Below are positions 34,040-41,314 of a stretch of DNA of 64,000 bases, one piece after another. Location of the stretch: positions 16,004 to 80,003 of the forward strand of contig JAQXZB010000007.1 in assembly GCA_029226975.1 (NCBI GenBank), read 5' to 3'. The translations under genes and the position numbers were made by a program. This DNA comes from Clostridiales bacterium (GTDB lineage Bacteria > Bacillota > Clostridia > UBA1381). The notes beneath the pieces were generated by a model. It was not told where the DNA came from, did not search any database, and saw only the letters and a program-made list of their open reading frames with translations. How positions within the stretch are numbered: position 1 is the first letter of the stretch; each line of letters begins with the position of its first letter.

Positions 34040-36275
34040 ACATAGAGTGGTGGAAGGTTCTTGCTATTACCTCTTCCTGCTTCTCTCGGGTCAGCTTGTT
34101 GAAGTTTACCGCATAGCCGCTCACACGAATGGTCAAAGACGGGTAAAGGGTGGGGTCATTCATGGCGTCTATCAGCTTTTGACGGTTCAGTACGTTTACA
34201 TTTAAGTGGTGAGCGTCCTGGGCAAAATAGCCGTCAAGCATGGTTGTTAAATTATCCACGCGGTTATCATCGTCCTCTCCCAACGCGTCGGGCGTTATGG
34301 AGAAGGTGTTGGAAATTCCGTCCTGGCAGCAGTTATAGTTAAGCTTTGCAACCGAGTTAAGGCTTGCCAGTGCACCCTCGCTGTCTCTGCCGTGCATCGG
34401 GTTTGCACCCGGCGCAAACGGCTCTCCTGCCTTTCTTCCGTCGGGGGTGGAGCCGGTCTTTTTGCCGTACATTACATTCGATGTAATCGTCAAAATCGAA
34501 AGCGTATGCTTCGCGCCCCTGTATGCCTTGGTCTTGCACAGCTCGTTATAGAAGAACTCAACCGCCCACTTGGCAATATCGTCAACCCTGTCATCGTCAT
34601 TGCCGTATTTGGGGAAATCGCCCTCGGTCTTGAAGTCGGTTATAATTCCGCGTTCATCCTTAATGGGTGTTACCTTTGCATACTTTATCGCGCTTAAGCT
34701 GTCGGCAAGCACACTCATTCCGCTTATACCGAACGCCATAAGTCTTTCCACGTCCGTATCGTGCAGCGACATCATAAGTCTTTCGTAAGCGTACTTGTCA
34801 TGCATATAGTGAATTACGTTCATGGTGTTTACATACAGCTTCGCCATCCATGACGCGTACTTCTTAAAGGCTTCTATAACCTCGTTGTAGTTTAAAGGCT
34901 TTTCGTCAAAAACTCTGCCCTCCGGCGCAATCTGTGAGCCGTAAATTTCGTCCTTGCCGCCGTTTAGCGCCATTAAAAGAGTCTTTGCCAAATTGCATCT
35001 TGCGCCGAAGAACTGCATCTGCTTTCCTACCTTCATGGCGGATACGCAGCAGGCGATAGCGTAGTCATCGCCGTACATTTCACGCATTACGTCATCGTTT
35101 TCATACTGTATCGAATCGGTGTCTATCGAAACCTTGGCGCAGAAATCCTTAAACGCCTTGGGCAGTCCCTGTGACCACAAAACCGTCAGGTTAGGCTCCG
35201 CACTGGGTCCCAAATTGTAGAGCGTCTGCAAAAAGCGGTAACAGGTCTTTGTTACCATTGTTCTGCCATCCTCGCACATTCCGCCCAGTGAACAGGTTAC
35301 CCATACCGGGTCGCCCGCAAATAAATCATTGTATTCGGGAGTTCTCAAATGCCTTACCAATCTCAGCTTCAGCACCAAATCGTCAATAAGCTCCTGAGCA
35401 TGAGCCTCGTCAAGAGTACCCTCGGCAATGTCACGCTGCATATAAATATCCAAAAATGTTGAAATTCTGCCTATGCTGTTAGCGGCGCCGTTTTGCTCCT
35501 TTATGGCGCCCAAATATCCGAAATACAGCCACTGCACCGCCTCATAAGCGTTCTTTGCCGGCTCGGATATATCGCAGCCGTACTGTGCTGCCATTTCCTT
35601 TAGCTGTACCATAAATTCAATCTGCTTTGCCAGCTCCTCCAAAAGCCTTATGGTATCCTCGCTCATATCGCCTTCGCCCAAAATGCGCTTGTCCTCTTTT
35701 TTCTTTTCGATGAGGAAATCCATTCCGTAAAGGGCAACACGCCTGTAATCGCCGATAATTCTGCCGCGGGCGTAAGCGTCGGGCAGACCGGTAAGTATGC
35801 CGGCATGGCGCGCCTTTTTCATTGTGTCGGTATAAACTCTGAACACTCCGGTATTGTGGGTAGTTCTGTAGGTAAACTCGTCCTTTACCTTGTCGCCTAT
35901 CTCGTAACCGTATGCCTCACAAGCCTGAACGGCGTTTCTGTAGCCCGCAAAGGGGTTTACCGCTCTCTTTAAGGGCGCGTCCGTCTGAAGTCCTAAAATT
36001 ATATCGTAGCCCTTTGCCACATAGCCCGGCTCATAGGTTAAAAGCGAGGACACATGCTCCGTATCAACGTCCAGCACGCCGCCCTTTTCATTCTCGGCGA
36101 TAAGCAGATTTTTAACCTTATTGCTTACCGTAACGGTTCTGGGCGTACAGCCCTCCAGAAAGTCAGCCTCGCCCTCATAGGGTTCATAGTTAAGACGTAT
36201 AAACTCATTTACGTTTATATTCTCGTTCCATTCTCCGATTTTGAAGCCTCTCCATGCATTGTTCATAATAATCAT
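34038..36275 (-). CDS. pflB: Formate C-acetyltransferase (pyruvate formate-lyase)
   Basis: Splits pyruvate and CoA into acetyl-CoA and formate in anaerobic fermentation; formate also feeds 10-formyl-tetrahydrofolate synthesis. 745 residues. The catalytic Cys pair is in [12 protein letters not shown] (about residues 408-409), and the glycyl-radical Gly720 is in RVSGYAVNF near the C-terminus. GAGGATG lies upstream of the ATG. Expression is controlled by a ZTP riboswitch in the 170-nt leader. pflA follows. Confidence 0.97.
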   Translation of the reverse strand: MIIMNNAWRGFKIGEWNENINVNEFIRLNYEPYEGEADFLEGCTPRTVTVSNKVKNLLIAENEKGGVLDVDTEHVSSLLTYEPGYVAKGYDIILGLQTDAPLKRAVNPFAGYRNAVQACEAYGYEIGDKVKDEFTYRTTHNTGVFRVYTDTMKKARHAGILTGLPDAYARGRIIGDYRRVALYGMDFLIEKKKEDKRILGEGDMSEDTIRLLEELAKQIEFMVQLKEMAAQYGCDISEPAKNAYEAVQWLYFGYLGAIKEQNGAANSIGRISTFLDIYMQRDIAEGTLDEAHAQELIDDLVLKLRLVRHLRTPEYNDLFAGDPVWVTCSLGGMCEDGRTMVTKTCYRFLQTLYNLGPSAEPNLTVLWSQGLPKAFKDFCAKVSIDTDSIQYENDDVMREMYGDDYAIACCVSAMKVGKQMQFFGARCNLAKTLLMALNGGKDEIYGSQIAPEGRVFDEKPLNYNEVIEAFKKYASWMAKLYVNTMNVIHYMHDKYAYERLMMSLHDTDVERLMAFGISGMSVLADSLSAIKYAKVTPIKDERGIITDFKTEGDFPKYGNDDDRVDDIAKWAVEFFYNELCKTKAYRGAKHTLSILTITSNVMYGKKTGSTPDGRKAGEPFAPGANPMHGRDSEGALASLNSVAKLNYNCCQDGISNTFSITPDALGEDDDNRVDNLTTMLDGYFAQDAHHLNVNVLNRQKLIDAMNDPTLYPSLTIRVSGYAVNFNKLTREKQEEVIARTFHHSM

Positions 36276-36346
36276 CCTCCATTCCGACGTCTTTTCGGGT
36301 CATTGATATTCTTGCCTGAAATTGTTAATTTCAAGCATTTTAAATC

Positions 36347-36447
36347 AAAAAAACCGCAGGACACCCGTATAAACAACAGCGCCCAGACGGTCGGCAAAAA
36401 TTAAGTTTCGGCTCCCCTATAGTGCTCTATACTCCGTCAGTCGCCGA
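36347..36447 (-). promoter_or_regulatory. ZTP riboswitch (pfl motif) controlling pflB
   Basis: The minus-strand leader contains CGGCGACTGACGGA, then a short hairpin, GGGGAGCCG, a linker, and GCCGACCGTCTGGGCGC. These match the conserved parts of the ZTP/pfl aptamer, including the terminal CUGGGC pseudoknot segment. That segment is reused by the 5' arm of a following hairpin (GGGCGCT pairing with GGTGTCC, plus CCG/CGG), which ends in seven T. This predicts a transcriptional ON switch when ZTP signals low 10-formyl-tetrahydrofolate, linking folate one-carbon demand to formate production. The aptamer spans roughly 36376-36447 and the terminator 36347-36390. Confidence 0.9.
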
Positions 36448-36488
36448 AAATTTATATATAAAAGCCGATTATCCGGCTCATTACGGTC

Positions 36489-36517
36489 ATTATAACATGA
36501 GAGTCCGCTATCGTCAA
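36489..36517 (-). promoter_or_regulatory. Promoter of pflB-pflA
   Basis: Minus-strand TTGACG (36512-36517), 17-bp spacer, TATAAT (36489-36494), about 45 nt upstream of the ZTP aptamer. Confidence 0.85.
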
Positions 36518-36567
36518 GACGGTAATTTCTACAAAAAATAATATTTTTTTAGGTTTCGTCTTGGCAG

Positions 36568-36828
36568 TTATTTGAATTTGTTTGCAATATAATGCCATTC
36601 TTCCATCGCCGCAAGGGTTGCCGCCGCGCAAACGGGCACCGCGCTGTATGAAAGCTTAACAAACGCAAGTGTCAGCGGCAGCAAAAACAGCAAAAATCCC
36701 GTAAGCTTATTCATAGCGGTATGCACCGCCGCAAACCGTCTGCGGCATACAAAGCAAAAAACAATATTGACAAGCTTGACCGCCCCAATACCCCCAATCC
36801 ATATCCAAAGCGGGTCATATTTGCTCAT
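36568..36828 (-). pseudogene. Truncated CDP-alcohol phosphatidyltransferase (C-terminal half)
   Basis: 86 residues with three hydrophobic segments and the stretch AVHTAMNKLTGFLLFLLP, which resembles the C-terminal half of clostridial CDP-alcohol phosphatidyltransferases, ending in an EE pair (AAMEEWHYI). The catalytic N-terminal motif DGxxARxx...GxxxDxxxD is absent, and the upstream DNA is occupied by an intact phosphatase-like gene, so the missing half is not nearby. It is probably a remnant, or a small membrane protein derived from one. It begins 3 nt after the upstream gene's stop. Confidence 0.6.
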
Positions 36829-36831
36829 AAG

Positions 36832-37377
36832 TCACTTCAATTCTTTCTTACGCAACGCCTCCAACGTCAGTCTGAAAACAAGCTTATTGGGACAATATCG
36901 GTCATCGGCAAAAATCTCGATACCGTCTTTGTAAAAGTATTCCCTAACAGCGGCAGCCACCGCCGCGCTTCTCGACTGCCCGTATTCGCATTGACAAATA
37001 ATTTTTTCGGCTTTGTCACAAACATCGGCAACAAAATCCGCAATTTTTTGTGCCGCTTCTTTAATTCTCTGTTCCTCTTTTTCTTTGGAGAATGTAAAAT
37101 CCTCCTCATAATCATCGATTTCGTCCCAATATATATCATCAAAAGCAACGGAAAGCATCCATTGAGGTCTATTCTTTAGGCGAATCGCTTCTGCGTCCGT
37201 ATCCCGTATGCTTATCAGTGCGGTATTGGGAGAAAAGGGCGACAGCGCAAGCTTTTCGGCAGCCTTGCGGCTTAAAATTTCGGGCTTCGGCACTTTTGGG
37301 GTGTTTTTTATATACTCACGAATTTCTTCGGGAACTTCCATATTATCCAAGTCAAAATTTTCTTTCAAGCTATTCAT
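36832..37377 (-). CDS. Protein tyrosine / dual-specificity phosphatase-like protein
   Basis: 181 residues with a C-terminal phosphatase loop CEYGQSRS (Cys130 to Arg136, the C-x5-R signature) preceded by the hydrophobic strand KIICQ. A charged segment (about 78-110) with DDIYWDEIDDYEED precedes the loop. There is no signal peptide. The substrate is unknown. It resembles small clostridial phosphatases annotated as dual-specificity type. It follows the MATE exporter gene by about 50 nt. Confidence 0.7.
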   Translation of the reverse strand: MNSLKENFDLDNMEVPEEIREYIKNTPKVPKPEILSRKAAEKLALSPFSPNTALISIRDTDAEAIRLKNRPQWMLSVAFDDIYWDEIDDYEEDFTFSKEKEEQRIKEAAQKIADFVADVCDKAEKIICQCEYGQSRSAAVAAAVREYFYKDGIEIFADDRYCPNKLVFRLTLEALRKKELK

Positions 37378-37424
37378 TTTATACCTCCCGCATTATCAAA
37401 AGCATCCTGAGAACAAGTGGTTTT

Positions 37425-38774
37425 TTAGCAAAGCGGTTTTATCAGCTTGTGGTATATATGCCTGAATAAAATCAGCGTCAATGTGATTGAAGCCAGCTCC
37501 GCAATGGGAAAGGACCACCACACAAGGTCGATATTATGGAAGCGGGAGAGTACATATGCCACCGGCACAAGAACAATAATCTGTCTTGTAAAGCTTACGA
37601 GCATACTTAACACACCCTTTCCCAAGGCCTGGAACACAGAAATAATAACCACACAGCCCCCGGCAAGAAGGAAGCTTATGCTTATAATCCTAAGAGCGGG
37701 AACGCCGATGGAAAGCATGTCCGCCGACGCGTTAAAGAGCATGAACAGTCCCTGAGGGAATATCTGCATAACCAAAAATCCCAGAAACATTATCCCAAAG
37801 GCGTAGCACAGGCTGTATTTTACGGTCTGCATAATTCTGTGCCTTTCCCTTGCGCCGTAGTTAAAGGAAACGATCGGCACCATGCCGTTGTTTAAGCCGA
37901 ACACCGGCATGAATATGAAGCTTTGCAGCTTGAAATACACGCCGAATACCGCAACCGCGGTTGAGCTGAACACGATAAGTATTTTGTTAAGGCAAAAGGT
38001 CATAACCGAGCTTACCGATGCCATAAGCATTGACGGTATGCCGACGGACAAAATCGTCCGTATAACACCGCCATCGGGACGAAAGCCCCGAATTTTAAAG
38101 GTAACATCAGGATTTTTCTTATGGTTTATGATAACGGCGATAATTCCGGCAACGATTTGTCCGATTACCGTAGCCACCGCCGCTCCCGCAACGCCCAGCT
38201 TCGGAAAACCCAGAAGCCCGAAAATCATAATCGGGTCAAGGATTATATTTATAACCGCGCCGGTGCCCTGTGTAATCATGGTATACACTGTTCTGCCGGT
38301 TGCCTGCAAAACCCTCTCAAAGCCGATCTGCACAAACAAGCCCAGGGAACAGCCGGTAACAATGGAAAGATACTGTACACCAAGCTCCGTTATTTCACCC
38401 TCGCCGGACTGGGTTATGTAAAAGGGACGTATCACTGTAAAGGACAGTATAAGGAATATAAAAAAAGCAATAAGCTCTATAAATACGCCGTTTACCGCCG
38501 TTTTATCCGCCTTTTCGTAATCACGCTGACCAAGCGAGCGGGACAAAAGGGCGTTAATGCCGACACCGATACCCACAGCGGTGCTTATCATGAGGTTTTG
38601 CATGGGGAAAGCGAGGGACACCGCGGTAAGAGCATTTTCGGAAAGCTTTGCGACAAACATACTGTCCACAACATTATAAAGCGCCTGCACCAGCATAGAA
38701 ATCATCATGGGCAGTGCCATGGAAATAAGCAATTTGTTTATGGGCATAACACCCATTTTATTTTCTTTTTTCAT
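37425..38774 (-). CDS. MATE-family efflux transporter
   Basis: Na+- or H+-driven multidrug exporter. 449 residues with twelve predicted membrane helices. The N-terminal half has the typical LALPMMISMLVQALYNVVDSMFVA and GVGINALLSRSLGQ; the second half repeats the fold with GLNNGMVPIVSFNYGA. The start is preceded by AGGAG. It has its own promoter with direct repeats around the -35 box. The natural substrate cannot be inferred. Confidence 0.92.
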   Translation of the reverse strand: MKKENKMGVMPINKLLISMALPMMISMLVQALYNVVDSMFVAKLSENALTAVSLAFPMQNLMISTAVGIGVGINALLSRSLGQRDYEKADKTAVNGVFIELIAFFIFLILSFTVIRPFYITQSGEGEITELGVQYLSIVTGCSLGLFVQIGFERVLQATGRTVYTMITQGTGAVINIILDPIMIFGLLGFPKLGVAGAAVATVIGQIVAGIIAVIINHKKNPDVTFKIRGFRPDGGVIRTILSVGIPSMLMASVSSVMTFCLNKILIVFSSTAVAVFGVYFKLQSFIFMPVFGLNNGMVPIVSFNYGARERHRIMQTVKYSLCYAFGIMFLGFLVMQIFPQGLFMLFNASADMLSIGVPALRIISISFLLAGGCVVIISVFQALGKGVLSMLVSFTRQIIVLVPVAYVLSRFHNIDLVWWSFPIAELASITLTLILFRHIYHKLIKPLC

Positions 38775-38798
38775 TAAAAAACTCCTTTCAACTATTCA

Positions 38799-38838
38799 AT
38801 TATATAACAAAGCTAAAATAAATGCAATAGCTAAAATA
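38799..38838 (-). promoter_or_regulatory. Promoter of the MATE gene with direct repeats
   Basis: Minus-strand TTGCAT (38822-38827), 17-bp spacer, TATAAT (38799-38804). On the plus strand GCTAAAATA occurs twice (38812-38820 and 38830-38838), 18 bp apart and bracketing the -35 box. This is a possible repressor site. Confidence 0.65.
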
Positions 38839-38868
38839 TTTCAAATATATTACATTGAAAATTAGGGG

Positions 38869-38897
38869 TTGATTTTTCAAAGAAAGTGTGGTATAAT
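38869..38897 (+). promoter_or_regulatory. Promoter of tRNA-Leu
   Basis: TTGATT (38869-38874), 17-bp spacer, TATAAT (38892-38897), 13 nt before the tRNA 5' end. Confidence 0.8.
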
Positions 38898-38910
38898 AGT
38901 CGTTGTTAAT

Positions 38911-38997
38911 GCGGATATGGCGGAATTGGCAGACGCGCTAGATTCAGGTTCTAGTGAAGGTTCCTTCATGCAGGTTCAAGTCCTGTTATCCGCACCA
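38911..38997 (+). tRNA. tRNA-Leu (anticodon CAG)
   Basis: Class II tRNA with a long variable arm. Acceptor GCGGATA pairs with TATCCGC; the anticodon stem CTAGA/TCTAG encloses TTCAGGT, giving anticodon CAG; the T arm contains GGTTCAAGTCC. The CCA end is encoded. A terminator follows. Confidence 0.96.
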
Positions 38998-39001
38998 TTA
39001 C

Positions 39002-39049
39002 GAGTGTTCTTACAGGATTTTGGATGTTCTGTAAAGACACTCTTTTTTT
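39002..39049 (+). terminator. Terminator of tRNA-Leu
   Basis: GAGTGT...CTTACAG pairs with CTGTAAAG...CACTC, followed by seven T. Confidence 0.88.
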
Positions 39050-39100
39050 GTCCGATGTCAAAATATAGTCAGCGGGGAAAATTAAAATATTCAAATATGC

Positions 39101-39137
39101 AAAAACGGCTCAAAACCATAGGTTTTAAGCCGTTTTT
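39101..39137 (-). terminator. Terminator of tRNA-Lys
   Basis: Hairpin AAAAACGGCT.AAAACC / GGTTTT.AGCCGTTTTT, symmetrical with T-runs on both sides, lying just 3' of the minus-strand tRNA. It may also back up the tRNA-Leu terminator on the other strand. Confidence 0.85.
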
Positions 39138-39139
39138 TC

Positions 39140-39215
39140 TGGTACGCGATCAGGGGCTCGAACCCTGGACACCCTGATTAAGAGTCAGGTGCTCTACCAA
39201 CTGAGCTAATCACGC
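39140..39215 (-). tRNA. tRNA-Lys (anticodon CTT)
   Basis: 76 nt including an encoded CCA. The acceptor GCGTGAT pairs with ATCGCGT through two wobble pairs. The D arm is TAGCTCAGTTGGTAGAGCA, the anticodon loop CTCTTAA gives CTT, and the T arm contains GGTTCGAGCC. Confidence 0.95.
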
Positions 39216-39242
39216 ATATGCTCTCTTCCGAACACAAGAGTT

Positions 39243-39271
39243 ATTATACCATATACCCGGACGCTTGTCAA
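39243..39271 (-). promoter_or_regulatory. Promoter of tRNA-Lys
   Basis: Minus-strand TTGACA (39266-39271), 17-bp spacer, TATAAT (39243-39248). Confidence 0.88.
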
Positions 39272-39308
39272 GTGTTTTTTTGAATTTTATTTATCTTTAT
39301 ACTTTCCT

Positions 39309-39440
39309 ATGATTATTAAGATTGCCGATTTATTTCACACCTCTATTGACAGCCTGTTGTCCGGCGATGATACAGAAATCCCAAATACCGATGACAACAA
39401 TCTGATGTCACTTATAAACAGTCTGTCTGCCGATAACTGA
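39309..39440 (+). CDS. Possible small protein or gene remnant, 43 residues
   Basis: ATG 39309 to TGA 39440 encodes an acidic peptide beginning MIIKIADLFH and ending SLSADN. There is no good ribosome binding site. The stop codon runs into a hairpin CTGACTAAGTC-loop-GACCTTGTCAG followed by TTTTATTT on the plus strand, which looks like a terminator. It may be the tail of a decayed gene. The rest of the roughly 250-nt gap between tRNA-Lys and apbE holds only the tRNA promoter. Confidence 0.25.
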   Translation: MIIKIADLFHTSIDSLLSGDDTEIPNTDDNNLMSLINSLSADN

Positions 39441-39468
39441 CTAAGTCCACAGACCTTGTCAGGCTCTT

Positions 39469-40443
39469 TTATTTAATCACCGTATATTCACTTTGGCAGG
39501 TAAAATCCTCCTCTAAGGCGGGAGTGATGTATATCTCGTTTTCCTCCGTTACAAAAACCGCCTCGAAATCGTTCCTTTGCTCATAAATGCGCGCGCCCTC
39601 GTCAAGTCCCGTTACAAACAGCGCTGTGGACAGGGCATCGGCAAGCAGGCCGCTTTTTGCGATTACCGTTACCGAACTTAGTCCGCTTTGGGCGGGGAAG
39701 CCGGTTTTGGGGTCTATTATATGATGATATTTTTTTCCGTTTTCTTCAAAATAACGCTGATAGCTTCCGGCGGTTACCACCGCCGCATTATAAACGTTTA
39801 CCGCCGCGATGTATTTACTTGGGTCAAGAGGGTTTTGTATGCCCACCGACCACTTCTTTGTGCCGTTTTTTTTGCCTAAGGTCTGCACGTTGCCGCCCAA
39901 AGAAACAATCGCCGAGGATGCGTTATGCTCACTCATGGTCTTTATCACCGCGTCCGAGGCAAAGCCCTTGGCAACGGCGCCCAAATCCAATGACGCGTCC
40001 TTATCTATTGTCACATTATTCCCCGACACGCTTATTTTCGAGCAGTCCACACTGTTTAGGGCTTCTTTAATCTCCTCCATATCCGCAACCCGGTATTCTC
40101 CTTTTCCGAAGCCCCACAAATCCATTACCGGGGCAATGGTAATATCCATTGCACCGCCCGTTTCCTCGCCTATATGGGCGGCGGTTTTTATGAGCTGTGC
40201 GCTGTCTGAAGAAACCGTATAGGATTTTTGGGTGTTTAATTTATATATATCGCTTTCGGGGTCAAAGCGGTCAAAAAGCTTTTCCAGTCTTTTAATTTCC
40301 GCCTGTGCCGCATCGATTGCGCCGGCATTGTCAGCCGTTATATCCATGATTGTATCCATCGCGTATATTGTGCGCGTCTGCATCGGTTTTTGACAGGATG
40401 TGAGCAGACACGCAAGCAAAAGCGCCGCAAGAGCTAATCTCAT
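39469..40443 (-). CDS. apbE: FAD:protein FMN transferase ApbE (lipoprotein)
   Basis: Attaches FMN covalently to threonine residues of extracytoplasmic flavoproteins such as Rnf/Nqr subunits and FMN-binding redox proteins. 324 residues with a lipobox LLTSC near residue 17, so it is anchored outside the membrane. Family motifs: MDTIMDIT, DLGAVAKGFASD (FAD/Mg binding), and HHIIDPKTGFPA with the metal-binding aspartate. It is the last gene of a chain with the Gx-type and NusG-II genes (4-nt overlap). Confidence 0.94.
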   Translation of the reverse strand: MRLALAALLLACLLTSCQKPMQTRTIYAMDTIMDITADNAGAIDAAQAEIKRLEKLFDRFDPESDIYKLNTQKSYTVSSDSAQLIKTAAHIGEETGGAMDITIAPVMDLWGFGKGEYRVADMEEIKEALNSVDCSKISVSGNNVTIDKDASLDLGAVAKGFASDAVIKTMSEHNASSAIVSLGGNVQTLGKKNGTKKWSVGIQNPLDPSKYIAAVNVYNAAVVTAGSYQRYFEENGKKYHHIIDPKTGFPAQSGLSSVTVIAKSGLLADALSTALFVTGLDEGARIYEQRNDFEAVFVTEENEIYITPALEEDFTCQSEYTVIK

Positions 40444-40955
40444 TTTTTTATATCCTTTATATATTTTTGTTTTTTTAGGGCGAAAAACACATATTTTGCC
40501 GCCATGCCGGTAAAAAGCCCCGTAACAACCCCGCTTATTAAAAGCACCGGCAGATAATATATTACCTGCCTTACTCCCGTAAGCACAAACGCCGCGGCTA
40601 TCTGTCCCATATTATGCGCCGCCGCGCCCAAAATGCTTACAAGCCACATATTTTTTTCGTCAAGCCAATAAGAAGCAAGGCTCATCGCCAAAAAGCACAT
40701 AAGCCCCCCGGCGGCGCTGTAGCACAGGGCAAACAGGTTTCCGGTAAAGATACTTCCCAGTAAAATCCGAAGCGCAAGTATCAAAAACGCTTCTTTTCTG
40801 CCGAGAATATATATTGCCTCTAAGGTTATCACATTGGCAAGCCCCAACTTTACTCCGGGAATTGGCACAAGGGGAGGAAGCTGAGCTTCTATCACGAAAA
40901 TTGTCAGTGCCGCCGCTAAAAGCAGTGCCGACAGCGTAAGTCGTTTTGTTCTCAT
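40440..40955 (-). CDS. Gx transporter / heptaprenyl diphosphate synthase component I-like membrane protein
   Basis: 171 residues, five to six hydrophobic helices, with the family segment PIPGVKLGLANVITL and a later LGAAAHNMGQ. Families of this type resemble the membrane S-components of ECF importers and sit beside ApbE and NusG-domain-II genes in flavin-based extracellular electron transfer and Rnf-like loci. A role in moving a quinone or flavin precursor is possible but unproven. It overlaps apbE by 4 nt and abuts the NusG-II gene at one base. Confidence 0.85.
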   Translation of the reverse strand: MRTKRLTLSALLLAAALTIFVIEAQLPPLVPIPGVKLGLANVITLEAIYILGRKEAFLILALRILLGSIFTGNLFALCYSAAGGLMCFLAMSLASYWLDEKNMWLVSILGAAAHNMGQIAAAFVLTGVRQVIYYLPVLLISGVVTGLFTGMAAKYVFFALKKQKYIKDIKK

Positions 40956-41314
40956 TACATACCTCCGGTCGCCGCGTCCGGCTCTTCATTGCCCTCAATC
41001 GATACGGAAAGCTCATGGGGCAGACAAACAATGGGCAAAGAGCCGCCGGATATATAACCGCGCTTTTGACATATTTTATCGGGGCAGTCCGCTTCAATAA
41101 CGCAAATTCTGCCCTTTTCCACGCGTATTACATTCATTCCTTTTTCGCTCTTTACCGTAAACTCATAAGGCTCGCTCACCTTGTCAAGGTCGATTTTTCT
41201 TATTACCTCATTCCCCCGGCGCACCAGGGCGATTGTGCCGCCCTTGGGGCGAAAAATCACCGCCAAGGCAAGGACAAAAATCACCGCCGCTAAGATTATT
41301 ACCGCTTTTTTCAT
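40955..41314 (-). CDS. NusG domain II-like membrane-anchored protein
   Basis: 119 residues: one N-terminal transmembrane helix (about 4-22), then a small extracytoplasmic beta domain. That domain has ICVIEADCPDKICQKRGYIS and IVCLPHELSV, giving four cysteines in a C-x4-C and later C arrangement typical of this family (PF07009). The cysteines may bind metal or form disulfides. It overlaps the upstream membrane-protein gene by 4 nt and is followed by the Gx-type gene; the three-gene set recurs in Firmicutes. Confidence 0.85.
   Translation of the reverse strand: MKKAVIILAAVIFVLALAVIFRPKGGTIALVRRGNEVIRKIDLDKVSEPYEFTVKSEKGMNVIRVEKGRICVIEADCPDKICQKRGYISGGSLPIVCLPHELSVSIEGNEEPDAATGGM

Noticed and set aside
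38869..39177. Plus-strand frame of about 100 codons across the tRNA-Leu gene
   Set aside because: It reads through the tRNA and its terminator; frames of this kind over tRNA-Leu genes are a common artefact.
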